Shown here: positions 11,562 through 22,469 of the stretch, in pieces
Layout: each line of letters begins with the position of its first letter
How positions within the stretch are numbered: the stretch's first letter is position 1
NCBI GenBank assembly: GCA_032622095.1
Contig: CP136069.1
Span: forward strand, 165,966,394-166,030,393
Reading direction: 5' to 3'
Origin: Siphonodentalium dalli
Taxonomy: Eukaryota > Mollusca > Scaphopoda > Gadilida > Siphonodentaliidae
DNA: 64,000 bases
Position numbers and translations under genes: made by a program
Notes under the pieces: generated by a model
What the model saw: the letters and a program-made list of their open reading frames with translations, nothing else
Told to the model about the DNA's origin: nothing
Database searches by the model: none

Positions 11562-12318
11562 CATCATATTACCTGCAGCCCAGCTGATATCCTTCATATT
11601 ACCATCACATAAAGGTCTTTACCTGCAGCCCGCCTGATATCCTTCATATTACCATCACATAAAGGTCTTTACCTGCAGCCCGCCTGATATCCTTCATATT
11701 ACCATCACATAAAGGTCTTTACCTGCAGCCCGCCTGATATCCTTCATATTACCATCACATAAAGGTCTTTACCTGCAGCCCGCCTGATATCATTCATATT
11801 ACCATCACATAAAGGTCTTTACCTGCAGCCCGCCTGATATCCTTCATATTACCATCACATAAAGGTCTTTACCTGCAGCCCGCCTGATATCCTTCATATT
11901 ACCATCACATAAAGGTCTTTACCTGCAGCCCGCCTGATATTCTTCATATTACCATCACATAAAGGTCTTTACCTGCAGCCCGCCTGATATCCTTCATATT
12001 ACCATCACATAAAGGTCTTTACCTGCAGCCCGCCTGATATCCTTCATATTACCATCACATAAAGGTCTTTACCTGCAGCCCGCCTGATATCCTTCATATT
12101 ACCATCACATAAAGGTCTTTACCTGCAGCCCGCCTGATATCCTTCATATTACCATCACATAAAGGTCTTTACCTGCAGCCCGCCTGATATCTTTCATATT
12201 ACCATCACATAAAGGTCTTTACCTGCAGCCCGCCTGATATCCTTCATATTACCATCACATAAAGGTCTTTACCTGCAGCCCGCCTGATATCCTTCATATT
12301 ACCATCATGTAAAGGGTT
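11562..12318. repeat. 50-bp minisatellite, about 15 copies
   Basis: Unit core CCTTCATATTACCATCACAT, AAAGGTCTTT, ACCTGCAGCCCGCCTGATAT. Units are nearly identical; only single-base variants occur. The edges are slightly diverged (CCCAGCTGATAT left, CATGTAAAGGGTTTT right). Such homogeneity implies recent expansion. Confidence 0.95.
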
Positions 12319-12345
12319 TTCCCCGCAGTACGACATTGACATCAC

Positions 12346-12410
12346 CGCCAAGCCTTGAAATAGCGGGCTAGCATCACTAAATTCATCCTCTGGGGACCTT
12401 ATTCTGCTTA
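12346..12410. mobile_element. Deleted hAT foldback MITE remnant
   Basis: CAAGCCTTGAAATAG is joined directly to CGGGCTAGCATCACTAAATT and CCTCTGGGGACC, so most of the left arm is deleted. Adjoins the 50-bp minisatellite. Confidence 0.6.
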
Positions 12411-12544
12411 GCCCTCATCTTCTGAGAAGTATCTAATCTATAGTCTCAAATTAACATTGTTTTTAGTTACTTTCTTTCCCCTTCAGTTCAGTTTCTACAG
12501 TGAAATTAAGGAACAGGTATTAACCAAGAAATATACTACCATAC

Positions 12545-12770
12545 CTGCTGTTTTTTAATGTTATAAACTTCCCTGTCACAACATAAAAAATTCCCAGGTT
12601 TTCAACTGGTAGAGTATGATCTCTACTGACGTAGCCAGAGTAAAGATTCATGACATGATCTAAATTGATATGTATTTTTCCATACCTGAAAGTTGAATCC
12701 CCGACTTTGAAGTGTTCTGCTTTCGATAAACCCAGTCCTCGGATTTTCTGAGCATCATGTGCCTGCTGGC
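12545..12770 (-). CDS. Unidentified internal exon
   Basis: On the - strand a pyrimidine-rich acceptor (TTTTTCTGCAG) and a donor (CAGCAG|GTATGG) bound a 226-nt open stretch. It encodes about 75 residues with mixed composition and no repeat character, including LSKAEHFKVGDSTFRYGKIH and VSRDHTLPVENLGIFYV. The pattern looks like a genuine internal exon of a - strand gene, with incoming phase 1 and outgoing phase 2. I do not recognise the family and found no partner exon with confidence to the right (5') or left (3'). It could instead be a fragment of a decayed element. Confidence 0.45.
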
Positions 12771-12999
12771 CTGCAGAAAAAGAGAAAAAACACATCAAAA
12801 AACAAAATGAACAATGAAAATTATGAATTATCTGCCGATGGCAAAGAGAACCATCATGCAATAGGCATTAGAAATAGATACAGAATGACTAACTTTTGTT
12901 AATTAATAATTTATTGGATTGTAAGATAACCATAAATGAAATTTATACCGCTGTACCTCTAGCAATTAACTCGGCTAAAATTCTGATTCTTGAATAAAT

Positions 13000-13711
13000 C
13001 ATAAGACTTCTCACATCAAGTCGGTACGGTGTATTAATTAGACGGAAAAGATACTGTTATGACTAGGTGCCCTGCAGGGTATATTTCCATAAGAAATGAA
13101 TGATTGTTTCAATGTGGTCATGGATTTTGATCGCATTAAAAATTATACAAACTCTAAGGGCAATTTGACTGCGCTTCAGCAAAATAATTTGGCCTCCATA
13201 GTTTTGATTCCTGAAATGATAGCAGGCGTAAAATCTGTACAAATGCATGTATTTACGTAGTCCAAGTTTCATTCGACGTAAACCAGCTGGTATGGATATA
13301 TAATACCGGTTTGTATCGAAGTACAGTCGCCTTACTCTTCTATAGCGGAATATTTGTGGTTTGGGTTTCCCTACTGACCCTATATTAAACTCCCTAAAGT
13401 TTTTTTCATGGTTTTCAAGAAAATCGACATTTAAGCATCTCAGAATAGGTTGATTACAAAGCAAAAGAATTGTGTAAATATTAAAATTAAAATAATCAAA
13501 AGTAGATTTATGTCAATCTTGCAAAGTAAAATATGCACATGAAAAGTCATAAGAATATGTCAAAATAACCAAATTAATTAAAAAAAATAAAATGACCTAC
13601 CGACCCTATTTTTTTTTTGGCTTGTAAACCAAATCAGATATTTAATTTTATTTGGCCTAAGCGAAAATCACCAGCTCATCTAAAATCACCAATGACGCTA
13701 CTGGTGTCAGA
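13000..13711. other. Unassigned stretch
   Basis: A 133-codon - strand frame at 13063-13464 lacks recognisable domains and splice context. The right end resembles the T-run TIR element seen at 6020-6672. Confidence 0.3.
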
Positions 13712-13803
13712 TGTGTGAGGCTCCCTAGACTCGCATATATTAGAGAATGCATTGCCACAGGGTTTTTTGCAATTATTCAGGAAGATCCAGTCATGGAAGG
13801 GCT
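13712..13803. mobile_element. Type B MITE right-end fragment
   Basis: CGCATATATTAGAGAATGCA, then CACAGGGTTTTTTGCAATTA and ATCCAGTCATGGAAGGG match the right third of type B copies. Confidence 0.55.
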
Positions 13804-14060
13804 AGACGCCAAATTGGTGCCATTTGGGTCAAAGATGGGAAGAGGAGCGGCACTAAATTATATAAGAATTAGTTTAGTTGCCGATATCCACCAAACTTAT
13901 ATAGTCATCTTGATGAAATGTCATATGAGTCTAATTGTGCAGTCAAAAGTAGCGCCGTTTGAATCAGGGTTGGGGAGGGGGACCAAAATTGTTAAAAATA
14001 TTTTTAAAGCCGATTTCCACCAAATTGATACATAACCTCCATGATACATGGAATCTAACA
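13804..14060. repeat. Two degenerate units of about 120 bp
   Basis: GCCATTTGGGTCAAAGATGG and GCCGTTTGAATCAGGGTTGG begin related segments, each with GCCGAT.TCCACCAAA. Likely old repeat; no coding capacity. Confidence 0.35.
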
Positions 14061-14224
14061 ACAGTGATATGAGGTGTTATTTTGCAAATACCAAAATTAT
14101 TGTTCCCCAGATAAATAGTTTTTTGTGTCTCAACAATTTAATTTTCCATAATCAAGGTTCCCAATGGGTGTAAATCACAATATTCACCATTTGGAAACTT
14201 CAATCTGAGTCTGTCTCCCATAGC

Positions 14225-14325
14225 AGACGAGGCCATTCAGAATGAGGTACCCAGAGGGTAATATGGTGATGCTAGCCCTCTGGAGACCTCATTCTGCAAA
14301 TGACAGGCACACTAAACTCAGGCTT
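14225..14325. mobile_element. Partial hAT foldback MITE
   Basis: Retains AGAATGAGGTACCCAGAGGG through the right terminus CACACTAAACTCAGGCTTG; the central palindrome has collapsed. Confidence 0.6.
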
Positions 14326-14469
14326 GGTGGAATCTTTTGTAGACCAAAAGTCAAACAATTATGTTTACTTTTTGTAAAAAAAATTTGAATGAAATGGCAC
14401 CACTTAGGAAATTCCAACCAAAGGGTGGTGGGTGGGGTATGGGAGGCTGTTTTCATTTATTAATAATTT

Positions 14470-14785
14470 GGTTAAGCGGAGTTGAATTGTGCTTATATGC
14501 ACAATTAAATTGTGCTTAAGCCCAATTACTAACATCTCTACCCAATTGCGCTTGTTAAAAGCACAATTCTATTGTGGTTAAGCACAATTAAATTGCGTTT
14601 AAGCCCAATAGCCATAACAAGTTATCACCCCTCAAAGTTCAAATCGGATTCATCTAATTATAATCAGGTTTGGCCAGGTTTGGCTGGATAGTCAGCCTGC
14701 AGCCTATTCTAAAGAATTAAGTGTGTTTTGTTTGTGGCATAAAATAATTGCGCTTAAGCACAATTGAAATTATTTTGTTGCGCTT
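14470..14785. repeat. Swarm of short AT palindromes (TTAAGC.CAATT)
   Basis: About nine occurrences of GCACAATTAAATTGTGCTTA-like text (AAGC[AG]CAATT and its complement) in 310 bp, many forming local palindromes. A smaller relative occurs at 23590-23650 (TTAAGCACAATTATTTGAGC). Confidence 0.7.
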
Positions 14786-15299
14786 AAAGGCACGTGCGGC
14801 CTTAGTTGTCGAAAATATTCATATTTGTTCCAATCACCGTAAACAGAAAAACATTAAAACGCATTCAATTTCGTTCATATATACCATGACCATCTCGTAA
14901 ACAGCATGTTATCATAAAGATTTACTATATTTTACCTAAGCAAGAGCCTGATTGTGTTACAGAATACAACACAATGCTGCTGGCTAATCACACACAAATG
15001 GCATAAACGCTCTTTATTCGTTCCATATCAGGAATTCACCCACAAAGAACGCTCTTTATGTTTACCATCATAATATAAACAAACACCAGAAAAGTAACTT
15101 TTTATGCCTTTGTTTACATAACAATGGTAAAAAATATGACAATAACATACTGTTTATGCGATATTTCTTATTTGTATACGGACAAAGTCTGTCTACATTT
15201 TGATGTTCTTTCTGTTTGTGGCGGTTTTTGACGGGTGGAAATATTTTCACAGGATACCCACCGCCAAGGCCAACCGTACCTTTAAGTGCAATTGCTGCC

Positions 15300-16500
15300 C
15301 ACATAATATTAAATTGAATTCAATTGTCCTTACTGTGAGTCCATTTATTTAATGAATGTGAAAATGGCATTCCATAGTGGGGTAGAGTGGGATTTTGAAA
15401 ATGACGATTGACGACACAAGTGGGGTGTGCAAATGGAACCACCATTAGTCAATAGGTACGTCCCTGCTCATAATATCAGTGCTCGTAACAAACGTTTGAC
15501 CTCATTTTCTAGTTTTCCCTGACCTGATCATCAAAGTCTGAAACTGTCAGTCCACCTTGCGATCCCACAGGACCGTAAATTGCGTGCTTCTCCAATTTCG
15601 GTTCACAACAAAACCGAAAAACTTCGTACTATTTTGGTGGTTCAAAGGTCACATGACGATGAGCGCGCATTATTTTCGCGCCACGTTTTTCTTCTCGAAT
15701 TTAACTTTATAGTATGTGGAGCACCTCATCTCCTCAGATGAGAACGAGATATGTTAAAGTAAAATCTTAAAACGGGCATTCTGAAGCGAAGCACTATGTA
15801 CAAGTACGTATCGCCTGATCTTGTGTATATCACCCCCCCCCCAACTTTGAACAAAATATTATGTTAAATTTGTTCCGATAGTTTGATATATTCCAACCAT
15901 TATTTAGTGTGAACTTGTTTGAGACCACAATTCGAATATTTTCCTTCTTTCGGTCACATATTTGGACTGAAGTCACAAACTGTTGGAAATTTCTAACAAT
16001 ATTATAGGATTATGCTGTGTCATTCCGACAAACTACCGTACCGTATCTTGAACTTTACTTGGAAATTTCCAACACTGGAAAGATTGATGTACCCGGGGGT
16101 GGATGATAAAACAAAATTCCGAGCACGTATGACGGGGTTGGTGTTTGTTCAAGAGGACCCAAAAGCATTTTTTTCCGCAGATGAAAAACAAATCCTCCAT
16201 ACTTTTCAAATATTTTGGGCCTTTATTAAATACCCGATTAGCGTAGCAGTAAACGCCCTTATATAGTATAGGGCGTAATAGGCAATCACTGCAATATCAA
16301 ACTGAGCTAATTACATACACCAACACCTGTAGTTGATAGGAAATAGACAGTAAGTGATGAAAATTATAATATATCCTTCCGAAAAAAAAAATTCTTGCTT
16401 CTATGGTGGGGGAGTGGGTGACTGTCAAACAATTGTGGGAACAAACTTGCTAAAATGGAAACATAATTAGGTCGAGGGGTTGGTTGGTCGCAAAAATGGC
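15300..16500. other. Unassigned stretch
   Basis: No coding exon, RNA gene or repeat boundary recognised. A short + frame at 16012-16266 has no domain features. Confidence 0.35.
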
Positions 16501-16510
16501 CAAAGTTAAA

Positions 16511-16635
16511 ACCGACACCCCCCCCCCCCCCCCCGAAGTAACACTAAAGAGAGAGAGAGAGAGACAAAGACAGAGAGAGAGAGACACAAAGAGAGAGACA
16601 CGGAGAGAGAGATAGAGAGAGAGAGCGTTCGATTT
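16511..16635. repeat. C homopolymer and (GA)n microsatellite
   Basis: A run of about 20 C followed by an impure GA tract with interspersed CAAAGACA. Confidence 0.9.
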
Positions 16636-16639
16636 AACA

Positions 16640-17090
16640 TACACGTTTTAAAGGTACTCAATCCGATTTTATGGTCCCCGTATTATCATATTCCAACAAC
16701 AACATTTTTTTAAATGCCGCTTCAGTTATCAGAATCGATTAATTGCCCAAAAATAATGGTAAACATAGTCAACTTTATAGTATAAAATTGCACAAAACGT
16801 GTTGTTCGTCAACATTTTGTTCAAAGAAATCTGGCTGGATTGTCAAATATCAAACACCCAAAGCCACTTGATTTTAGAGTTATCCATCTTCATCCGCAAT
16901 TTGTTCCGAGACCGTCGGCTTGACGAATGTTTGGCAGGTGGCCAAAAATGACATATCTCGAGAAATAACAAATTTCAAAAATCGATATCTGATCGCTCTG
17001 AGCTTTGATCGGTGGGTTCCTAGACTCGAATCAAATATTTCCCCCCCCCCCCCAAGCCAAAGAAATTGTAATTTGGAAGCGTTAATTCGG
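16640..17090. repeat. Dispersed repeat, second copy at 51830-52075
   Basis: ATCAGAATCGATTAATT.CC, GAGCTTT.ATCGGTGGGTTC and CTCGAATCAAATAT occur in the same order in both places. Family not identified. Confidence 0.55.
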
Positions 17091-18015
17091 ATTATGCATT
17101 CGGGTTACTACTGGGACGCAGATAAAGCTGTGCAAAAATGTCACTTCTATGAGTTGCTGAACGTTTGTCCCGCTCTGTCCAAATGGTTACTACTGGGACG
17201 AAGATAACCACTAGAAATAAAAACGATTCTACAAACTTCTATAACGTTTGTCCCGCTATGTCTTTACTACTGGGACGTACGCAGAATGGTGGAGCTGTGA
17301 AATAAAATGACTTCTATAAATTGCTGTACATAACGTTTGTCCCATGCACTCTGTCCCAAGGGTTACTACTGGGACGCAGATAACCATTAGAAATAAAAAC
17401 GATTCTATAAACTTCTGTAATACTTGTCACGCTCTGTCCCAAATGTTACTATTGCATGGGACGCAGATAAAGCTTTGAAATAATATCACTAAATTCTATA
17501 TAAGTTGCTGTAACTTTTGTCCCGCTCTGGCCCAAAGGTTACTTCTGGGACGCAGATAACCATTAGAAATAAAAACGATTCTGTAAAGTTGCTGTAACTT
17601 TTGTCCCGCTCTGGCCCAAAGGTTACTACTGGGACGCACATAACCATTAGAAATAAAAACGATTCTTCAAACTTCTGTAACACCCGTCTCGCTCTGTCCC
17701 ATGCAAGGATTATTACTATACTGTGACGCAGATGAAGCTGTGAATAAAATCCATTCTATAAGTTGCTGCACATGTAACGTTTGAACCGCTCTGTCCCAAT
17801 GTTTTCTACTGGGACGCTTGCAGATAAAGCTGTAAAATAAAATCATTTCTATAAGATGCTGTAACGTTTGTCCCGCTCTGTCCCAAGGGTTACTACTGGG
17901 ACGCAGATAACGATGAGAAATAAAAGAGTATCTACTGATACGTAAATAACCATTATAAATATGTACATGTATGTCTTCTATCAGCATTTGTAACGCTTGT
18001 CCTGCTCTGTCCCAA
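17090..18015. repeat. Degenerate minisatellite, about 105-bp period
   Basis: About eight units with GTTTGTCCCGCTCTGTCCCA, TTACTACTGGGACGCAGATA and CATTAGAAATAAAAACGATT alternating with an AAAGCTGTGAAATAAAAT variant. Diverged by indels, so older than the 50-bp array. Confidence 0.8.
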
Positions 18016-18110
18016 GTCTTTCTACATGGGACAAAACATACCCCATAATTTTCTGCTCACGTTTCTTGCCATATATATAATGTGGAAACGGAAGCGATAT
18101 TAGGTGTATG

Positions 18111-19281
18111 CAGGGATGTGGCTAGAGGGGGGGGGTGTGTGGTGTCTCACCCCCCCCCCAACTTTGGTCAAAATTTTCAACAGTTGGAAATTTCATTTCA
18201 CACCAACAATGGGTTGAAAATGTTCTTGTCGTTTGATTTTCAAACAATTTATTGGGGGGAATTAATTGTTTTTGGACCAATATTTGCATATTTTCCTGTT
18301 TTTTGTCCAAATTTTGGACTGAAATGGTCATCAGTTGGAAATTTTCCAACCTTAGGGGGGTGACAGGTTGGACATTTACAACACTTGGAAAGCTTGTATT
18401 CTGGTCCTCCCCCGTGGCTAGTCAAAACTGCTACTAAATTTAAGAAAACAATATTGTCATACATTTGGTCAACATTGTCATTGGAATTGTCATCATTTGG
18501 AAATTTTCCAACCTAAGTGGGGGGGGGGGGTGTGTCAGGTTTGAAATTTCCAACTCTAAGAAGACTTGAGGCTAGTCTAGATGCCATGATTTTGCGATTT
18601 TCTTGTTCAGATTTCAAAATTTTCTTACACCGGGCCGAACCATGGTCGGCCCGGTGTGTCACTGTCCCTCCCCCGTGACCAATAACAAAACTGCTAATTA
18701 GTTTAACAAAACAATAGTTTAGTACATTCGGTCAAACTTGTGGACTGAAATGGTCATCAGTTGGAGAATTTTCCAACCTAAGAGGGAGTATGAGGTTTGA
18801 AATTTCCAACACTAGGGAAGCTTCAGTTGAGGCCAGTCTAGATTCTAGGATTTGCAATTTTCTTGTATAGTTTTCCAAATTTTCTCACACCGGGCTGAAC
18901 AAACATGGACGGACACAATGTCCTGGTGTCTTATCCGTAGCCGTGTGCATTTGTCTGGAGTAGGCTACTAGATGTTAGGATTTATGCAATTCTCAGGTTA
19001 AAGTATCTGAATTTTCTTATACCGGGCATATACGGTAGAACAACATAGTTTATGAATACATAGGATATTAGGCCTGAGGACTGATGTGCAAGGGGGTGCA
19101 AATGGAATTATGCAAAACTTGTGTTTGGTCTGTGATTCTGATTCAATGGGGGGGGGGTGCTAATGGAATTATGCAAAAAGTTTTGTAGGTGTGATTCCGA
19201 CTCAAGGGGAGGGGTGCAGTTGGAATTTCCCAAGGTGGACACCCCCCCCCCCCCAACGGAGACCATGTAGCCACATCCCTG
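18111..19281. mobile_element. hAT element, 1.17 kb, non-autonomous, perfect target duplication
   Basis: Ends CAGGGATGTGGCTA and TAGCCACATCCCTG, flanked by GGTGTATG at 18103-18110 and 19282-19289. The interior holds long G and C runs, several diverged copies of TTGGAAATTTTCCAACCT, and a hairpin ACACCGGGCCGA/TCGGCCCGGTGT around 18627-18658. No transposase. Relatives occur at about 280-400 and 40040-40215. Confidence 0.9.
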
Positions 19282-19504
19282 GGTGTATGTAAATATGTGA
19301 GATTGTGTATCAACATTCTGTGTTATAAATATGTAAACATAATTTCATGTATATCTGTTTGTCACAATAAATACGGTAAAATCAAAATGTCGCCACATCT
19401 GTGATTGAATAATGTGTTCACGCATGTGGGAACCGAACTTTTGGGAGATACATTTATTTATAGAAATGTTAGATCAAAGAAATGTTGGCAGAATGAAGCT
19501 AAGA

Positions 19505-19867
19505 TTAATATTCCGTACATAAATGGTCGAAGTATACGCCGGGTAAATTCCTGGAATTTGACACGTTTTTCTCTTTGGTGACGATCATCTTCTTTCGTAA
19601 TCTTTCCATAACAGAAAAGTTCACGGTGAATACAGGTTTCTTCCCTGTCAAATCAGTAGCCGATCTCGTTAATCCACAATCAAACTTCAGCCCGGGTCCA
19701 TTATTTTCAGGGAACAAATTTGGGTACCTAACAGATATAACTGACGTTTGGAGGGTAGTCCTTGGTTCATCCCTTGTAGAAGTATTTCCTCCATTGGTAT
19801 CCTTCCTATTTGTGAATTTGAAAACAGTCAAATCTGTATTAGATCTGTTTGTTGATTTCGGAACCAT
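19505..19867 (-). CDS. Hypothetical 120-codon open frame
   Basis: A single-frame ORF starting MVPKSTNRSNTDLTVFKFTN and ending DHLCTEY. Composition is balanced and codons are varied, unlike the AT-rich or repeat-derived frames around it, and it lies between a hAT element and a Helitron cluster. A 98-codon frame is open on the other strand over the same bases, which weakens the case. There are no recognisable domains, signal peptide or membrane segment. Confidence 0.25.
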   Translation of the reverse strand: MVPKSTNRSNTDLTVFKFTNRKDTNGGNTSTRDEPRTTLQTSVISVRYPNLFPENNGPGLKFDCGLTRSATDLTGKKPVFTVNFSVMERLRKKMIVTKEKNVSNSRNLPGVYFDHLCTEY

Positions 19868-20261
19868 TTGAAGAAACCTCCAATCTTCATCGAGCCGAGT
19901 GAGAAATGATATAGATTTGGTTTTTAAATCCTTTAATCCAGAGATTAGAGATCACCACACACGCCGGATGACCGCATATATATCCCCGCTGGTATACTGG
20001 TATATACACTTACGAGTATTATTCTATTAATATTTCACTTAAGTCACTTATTCAAGAAGGATTCACAAAGGATCAATAGAGCTGGCCGATATTAATGTGT
20101 TCGATATAACTGTTCAATAGCTAAGCTTGCCGACACAACTCCATTAGAACATATGTTGAATGATATGGTCACATGCCTTTGTGTGTGATTAGTGAATAGT
20201 TTAGTGAACAGGCGGAAGGTCTGGTATTAATGGGTTGTCTCATATCACCCATCCCCACTAA

Positions 20262-20264
<3 letters not shown>

Positions 20265-20341
<77 letters not shown>
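20265..20341. repeat. (TA)n microsatellite
   Basis: About 38 uninterrupted TA units immediately left of the Helitron cluster. It explains the poly-Tyr/Ile open frame there. TA-rich DNA is a plausible Helitron landing site. Confidence 0.95.
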
Positions 20342-20342
<1 letters not shown>

Positions 20343-20343
<1 letters not shown>

Positions 20344-21080
20344 TAGAAGGTGACCCGACTTCGTCCGGGCTTTGACCTTGAATTGACCATTTTGAAGGTC
20401 AAGGTCAGTTGGGGTAACGATTTGACCCGTCCAAAAACACTGCCCGGACAAAAGTACCCGACAAAAGTACCCGTCGAAATCCATCCTGTTTTACCCGATT
20501 TGACCTTGAATTGATCATTTTGAAGGTCAAGGTCAGGTCGGGGTCACGATTCGACCCGTCCAAAACACTCAGTGGACAAAAGTAACCCCACGTATCAAAT
20601 TTCGTCGAAATCCCATCAAAATTGGCGATTTGACCTTGAATTGACCCGATGTCAAGGTCAAGGTCACGTCGCACGGGTAAATGAATATGCTTATGAGACT
20701 CCCCATACGAAAGTATCCCCACATACCAAGTTTCATCGAAATCCCGTGATATTCGGGCGTTTGACCTTTAAATGACCCGATTTCAAGGTCAAGGTCACGT
20801 CGCACGGGCAAATTAATATGTTTATACCACTTCCCGGCCTTAGGTATCCCCACATACCAAGTTTCATCGAAATCTCGTGATGTTCGGCGTTTGACCTTGA
20901 AATTACCCTATTTCAAGGTCACGTCGCACGGGCAAATTAATAGGCCTACGTCACCCCCGGCCGAAAATACCCCCACATACCAAGTTTCGTCGAAATCGGG
21001 TGGGCCGTTTTCGAGTTCATCGCGAACACACACACACACACACAGACACACAGACACACAGATCTTCCAAAATATATAAT
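20343..21080 (-). mobile_element. Non-autonomous Helitron-like element, copy 1 of a head-to-tail trio
   Basis: Read on the - strand it ends CCCGGACGAAGTCGGG, a small hairpin, then TCACCTTCTAG|T, matching the Helitron 3' pattern of a hairpin shortly before CTAG plus host T. The 5' side (right) has TATATTTTGGAAGATCTGTG and a (GTGT) run. The interior repeats blocks of TTGACCTTGAA and AAGGTCAAGGTCA separated by CCAAGTTTCATCGAAATC. No coding capacity. Confidence 0.6.
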
Positions 21081-21081
21081 A

Positions 21082-21817
21082 CTAGAAGGTGACCCGACTT
21101 CGTCCGGGCTTTCACCTTGAATTGTCCATTTTGAAGGTCAAGGTCAAGTGGGGTCACGATTTGGCCAGTCCAAAACACTGCCCGGACAAAAGTACCCGAC
21201 AAACGTGCCCGTCGAAATCCATCCGGTTTTACCCGATTTGACCTTGAATTTATTATTTTGAAGGTCAAGGTCAGGTCGGGGTCACGATTTGACCCGTCCA
21301 AAACACTCAGTTGACAAAAGTACCCCAACGTATCAAATTTCGTCGAAATCCCATCAAAATTGGCGATTTGACCTTGAATTGACCCGATTTCAAGGTCAAT
21401 GTCACGTCGCACGGGCAAATGAATATGCTTATGAGACTCCCCATACGAATGTACCCCCGCATACCAAGTTTCGTTGAAATCCCGTAATATTTGGGCATTT
21501 TACCTTGAAATGACCCGATTTCAAGGTCAAGGTCACGTCGCACGGACAAATTAATAGGTTTATGCCACTCCTCGGCCGAAGATACCCACACATACCAAGT
21601 TTCATTGAAATCCCGTGATATTCGGGCGTTTGACCTTGAAATTACCCGATTTCAAGGTCAAGGTGACGTCGCACGGACAAATTAATAGGCCTATGTTCGT
21701 CCCCGGTCGAAAACACCCCCACATACCAAGTTTCATCGAAATCGGGTGGGCCGTTTTCGAGTTCATCGCGAACCCACAGACACACAGACACACAGATCTT
21801 CCAAAATATATAATAGA
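21082..21817 (-). mobile_element. Non-autonomous Helitron-like element, copy 2
   Basis: Same order of blocks as copy 1 and abutting it directly (AATATATAAT|ACTAGAAGG). It ends in CACAGATCTTCCAAAATATA before a short TA run. It differs from copy 1 by scattered substitutions and by small indels. Confidence 0.6.
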
Positions 21818-21833
21818 TATATATATATATATA

Positions 21834-22446
21834 CTAGAAGATGACCCGACTTCGTCCGGGCTTTGACCTTGAATTGTCCATTTTGAAGGTCAAGGTCAAG
21901 TGGGGTCACGATTTGACCAGTCCAAAAACACTACCCGGACAAAAGTACCCGACAAACGTGCCCGTCGAAATCCAGCCGGTTTTACCCGATTTGACCTTGA
22001 ATTGATCATTTTGAAGGTCAAGGTCTGGTCGGCGTCACGATTGGACCCGTCCAAAACAATCAGTGGACAAAACTAACCCCACGTATATCAAATTTCGTCG
22101 AAATCCCATCAAAATTGGCGATTTGACCTTGAAGTTACCCGATTTCAAGGTCAAGGTCACGTCGCACGGGCAAATGTATATGCTTATGAGACTCGCCATA
22201 AGAAAGTACCCCCACATACCAAGTTTCATCGAAATCCCGTGATATTCGGGCGTTTGACCTTGAAATTACCCGATTTCAAGATCAATGTCACGTCGCACGG
22301 ACAAATTAATAGGCCTATGCCAGTTCTCGGCCGAAAATACCCCCACATACCAAGTTTCATCGGCCGTTTCCGAGTCCGTCGCGAACACACAGACACACAG
22401 ACACACAGACAGACACACAGACAGATCTTCCAAAATATATAATAGA
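21834..22446 (-). mobile_element. Non-autonomous Helitron-like element, copy 3
   Basis: Starts after a TA run with ACTAGAAGATGACCC and ends CAAAATATATAATAGA. It lacks one internal AGGTCA block found in the other two, making it about 120 bp shorter. Confidence 0.6.
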
Positions 22447-22469
22447 TATATATATATATATATATTGTG

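Noticed and set aside
7438-12318. CRISPR-like arrays
   Set aside because: Units are head-to-tail with no unique spacers, in an animal genome; these are satellites.
13063-13464. 133-codon - strand ORF
   Set aside because: No recognisable motif, no splice context and AT-rich composition; likely chance.
16450-16644. Leu/Ser-rich ORF
   Set aside because: It is the complement of the (GA)n microsatellite.
20263-20484. ORF with poly-Tyr/Ile tail
   Set aside because: It is a translation of the (TA)n microsatellite.
20343-22446. Calling the AGGTCA arrays functional hormone response elements
   Set aside because: Motif density alone cannot show binding; the arrays may be part of the element's own repeat structure, so this is kept as a finding only.
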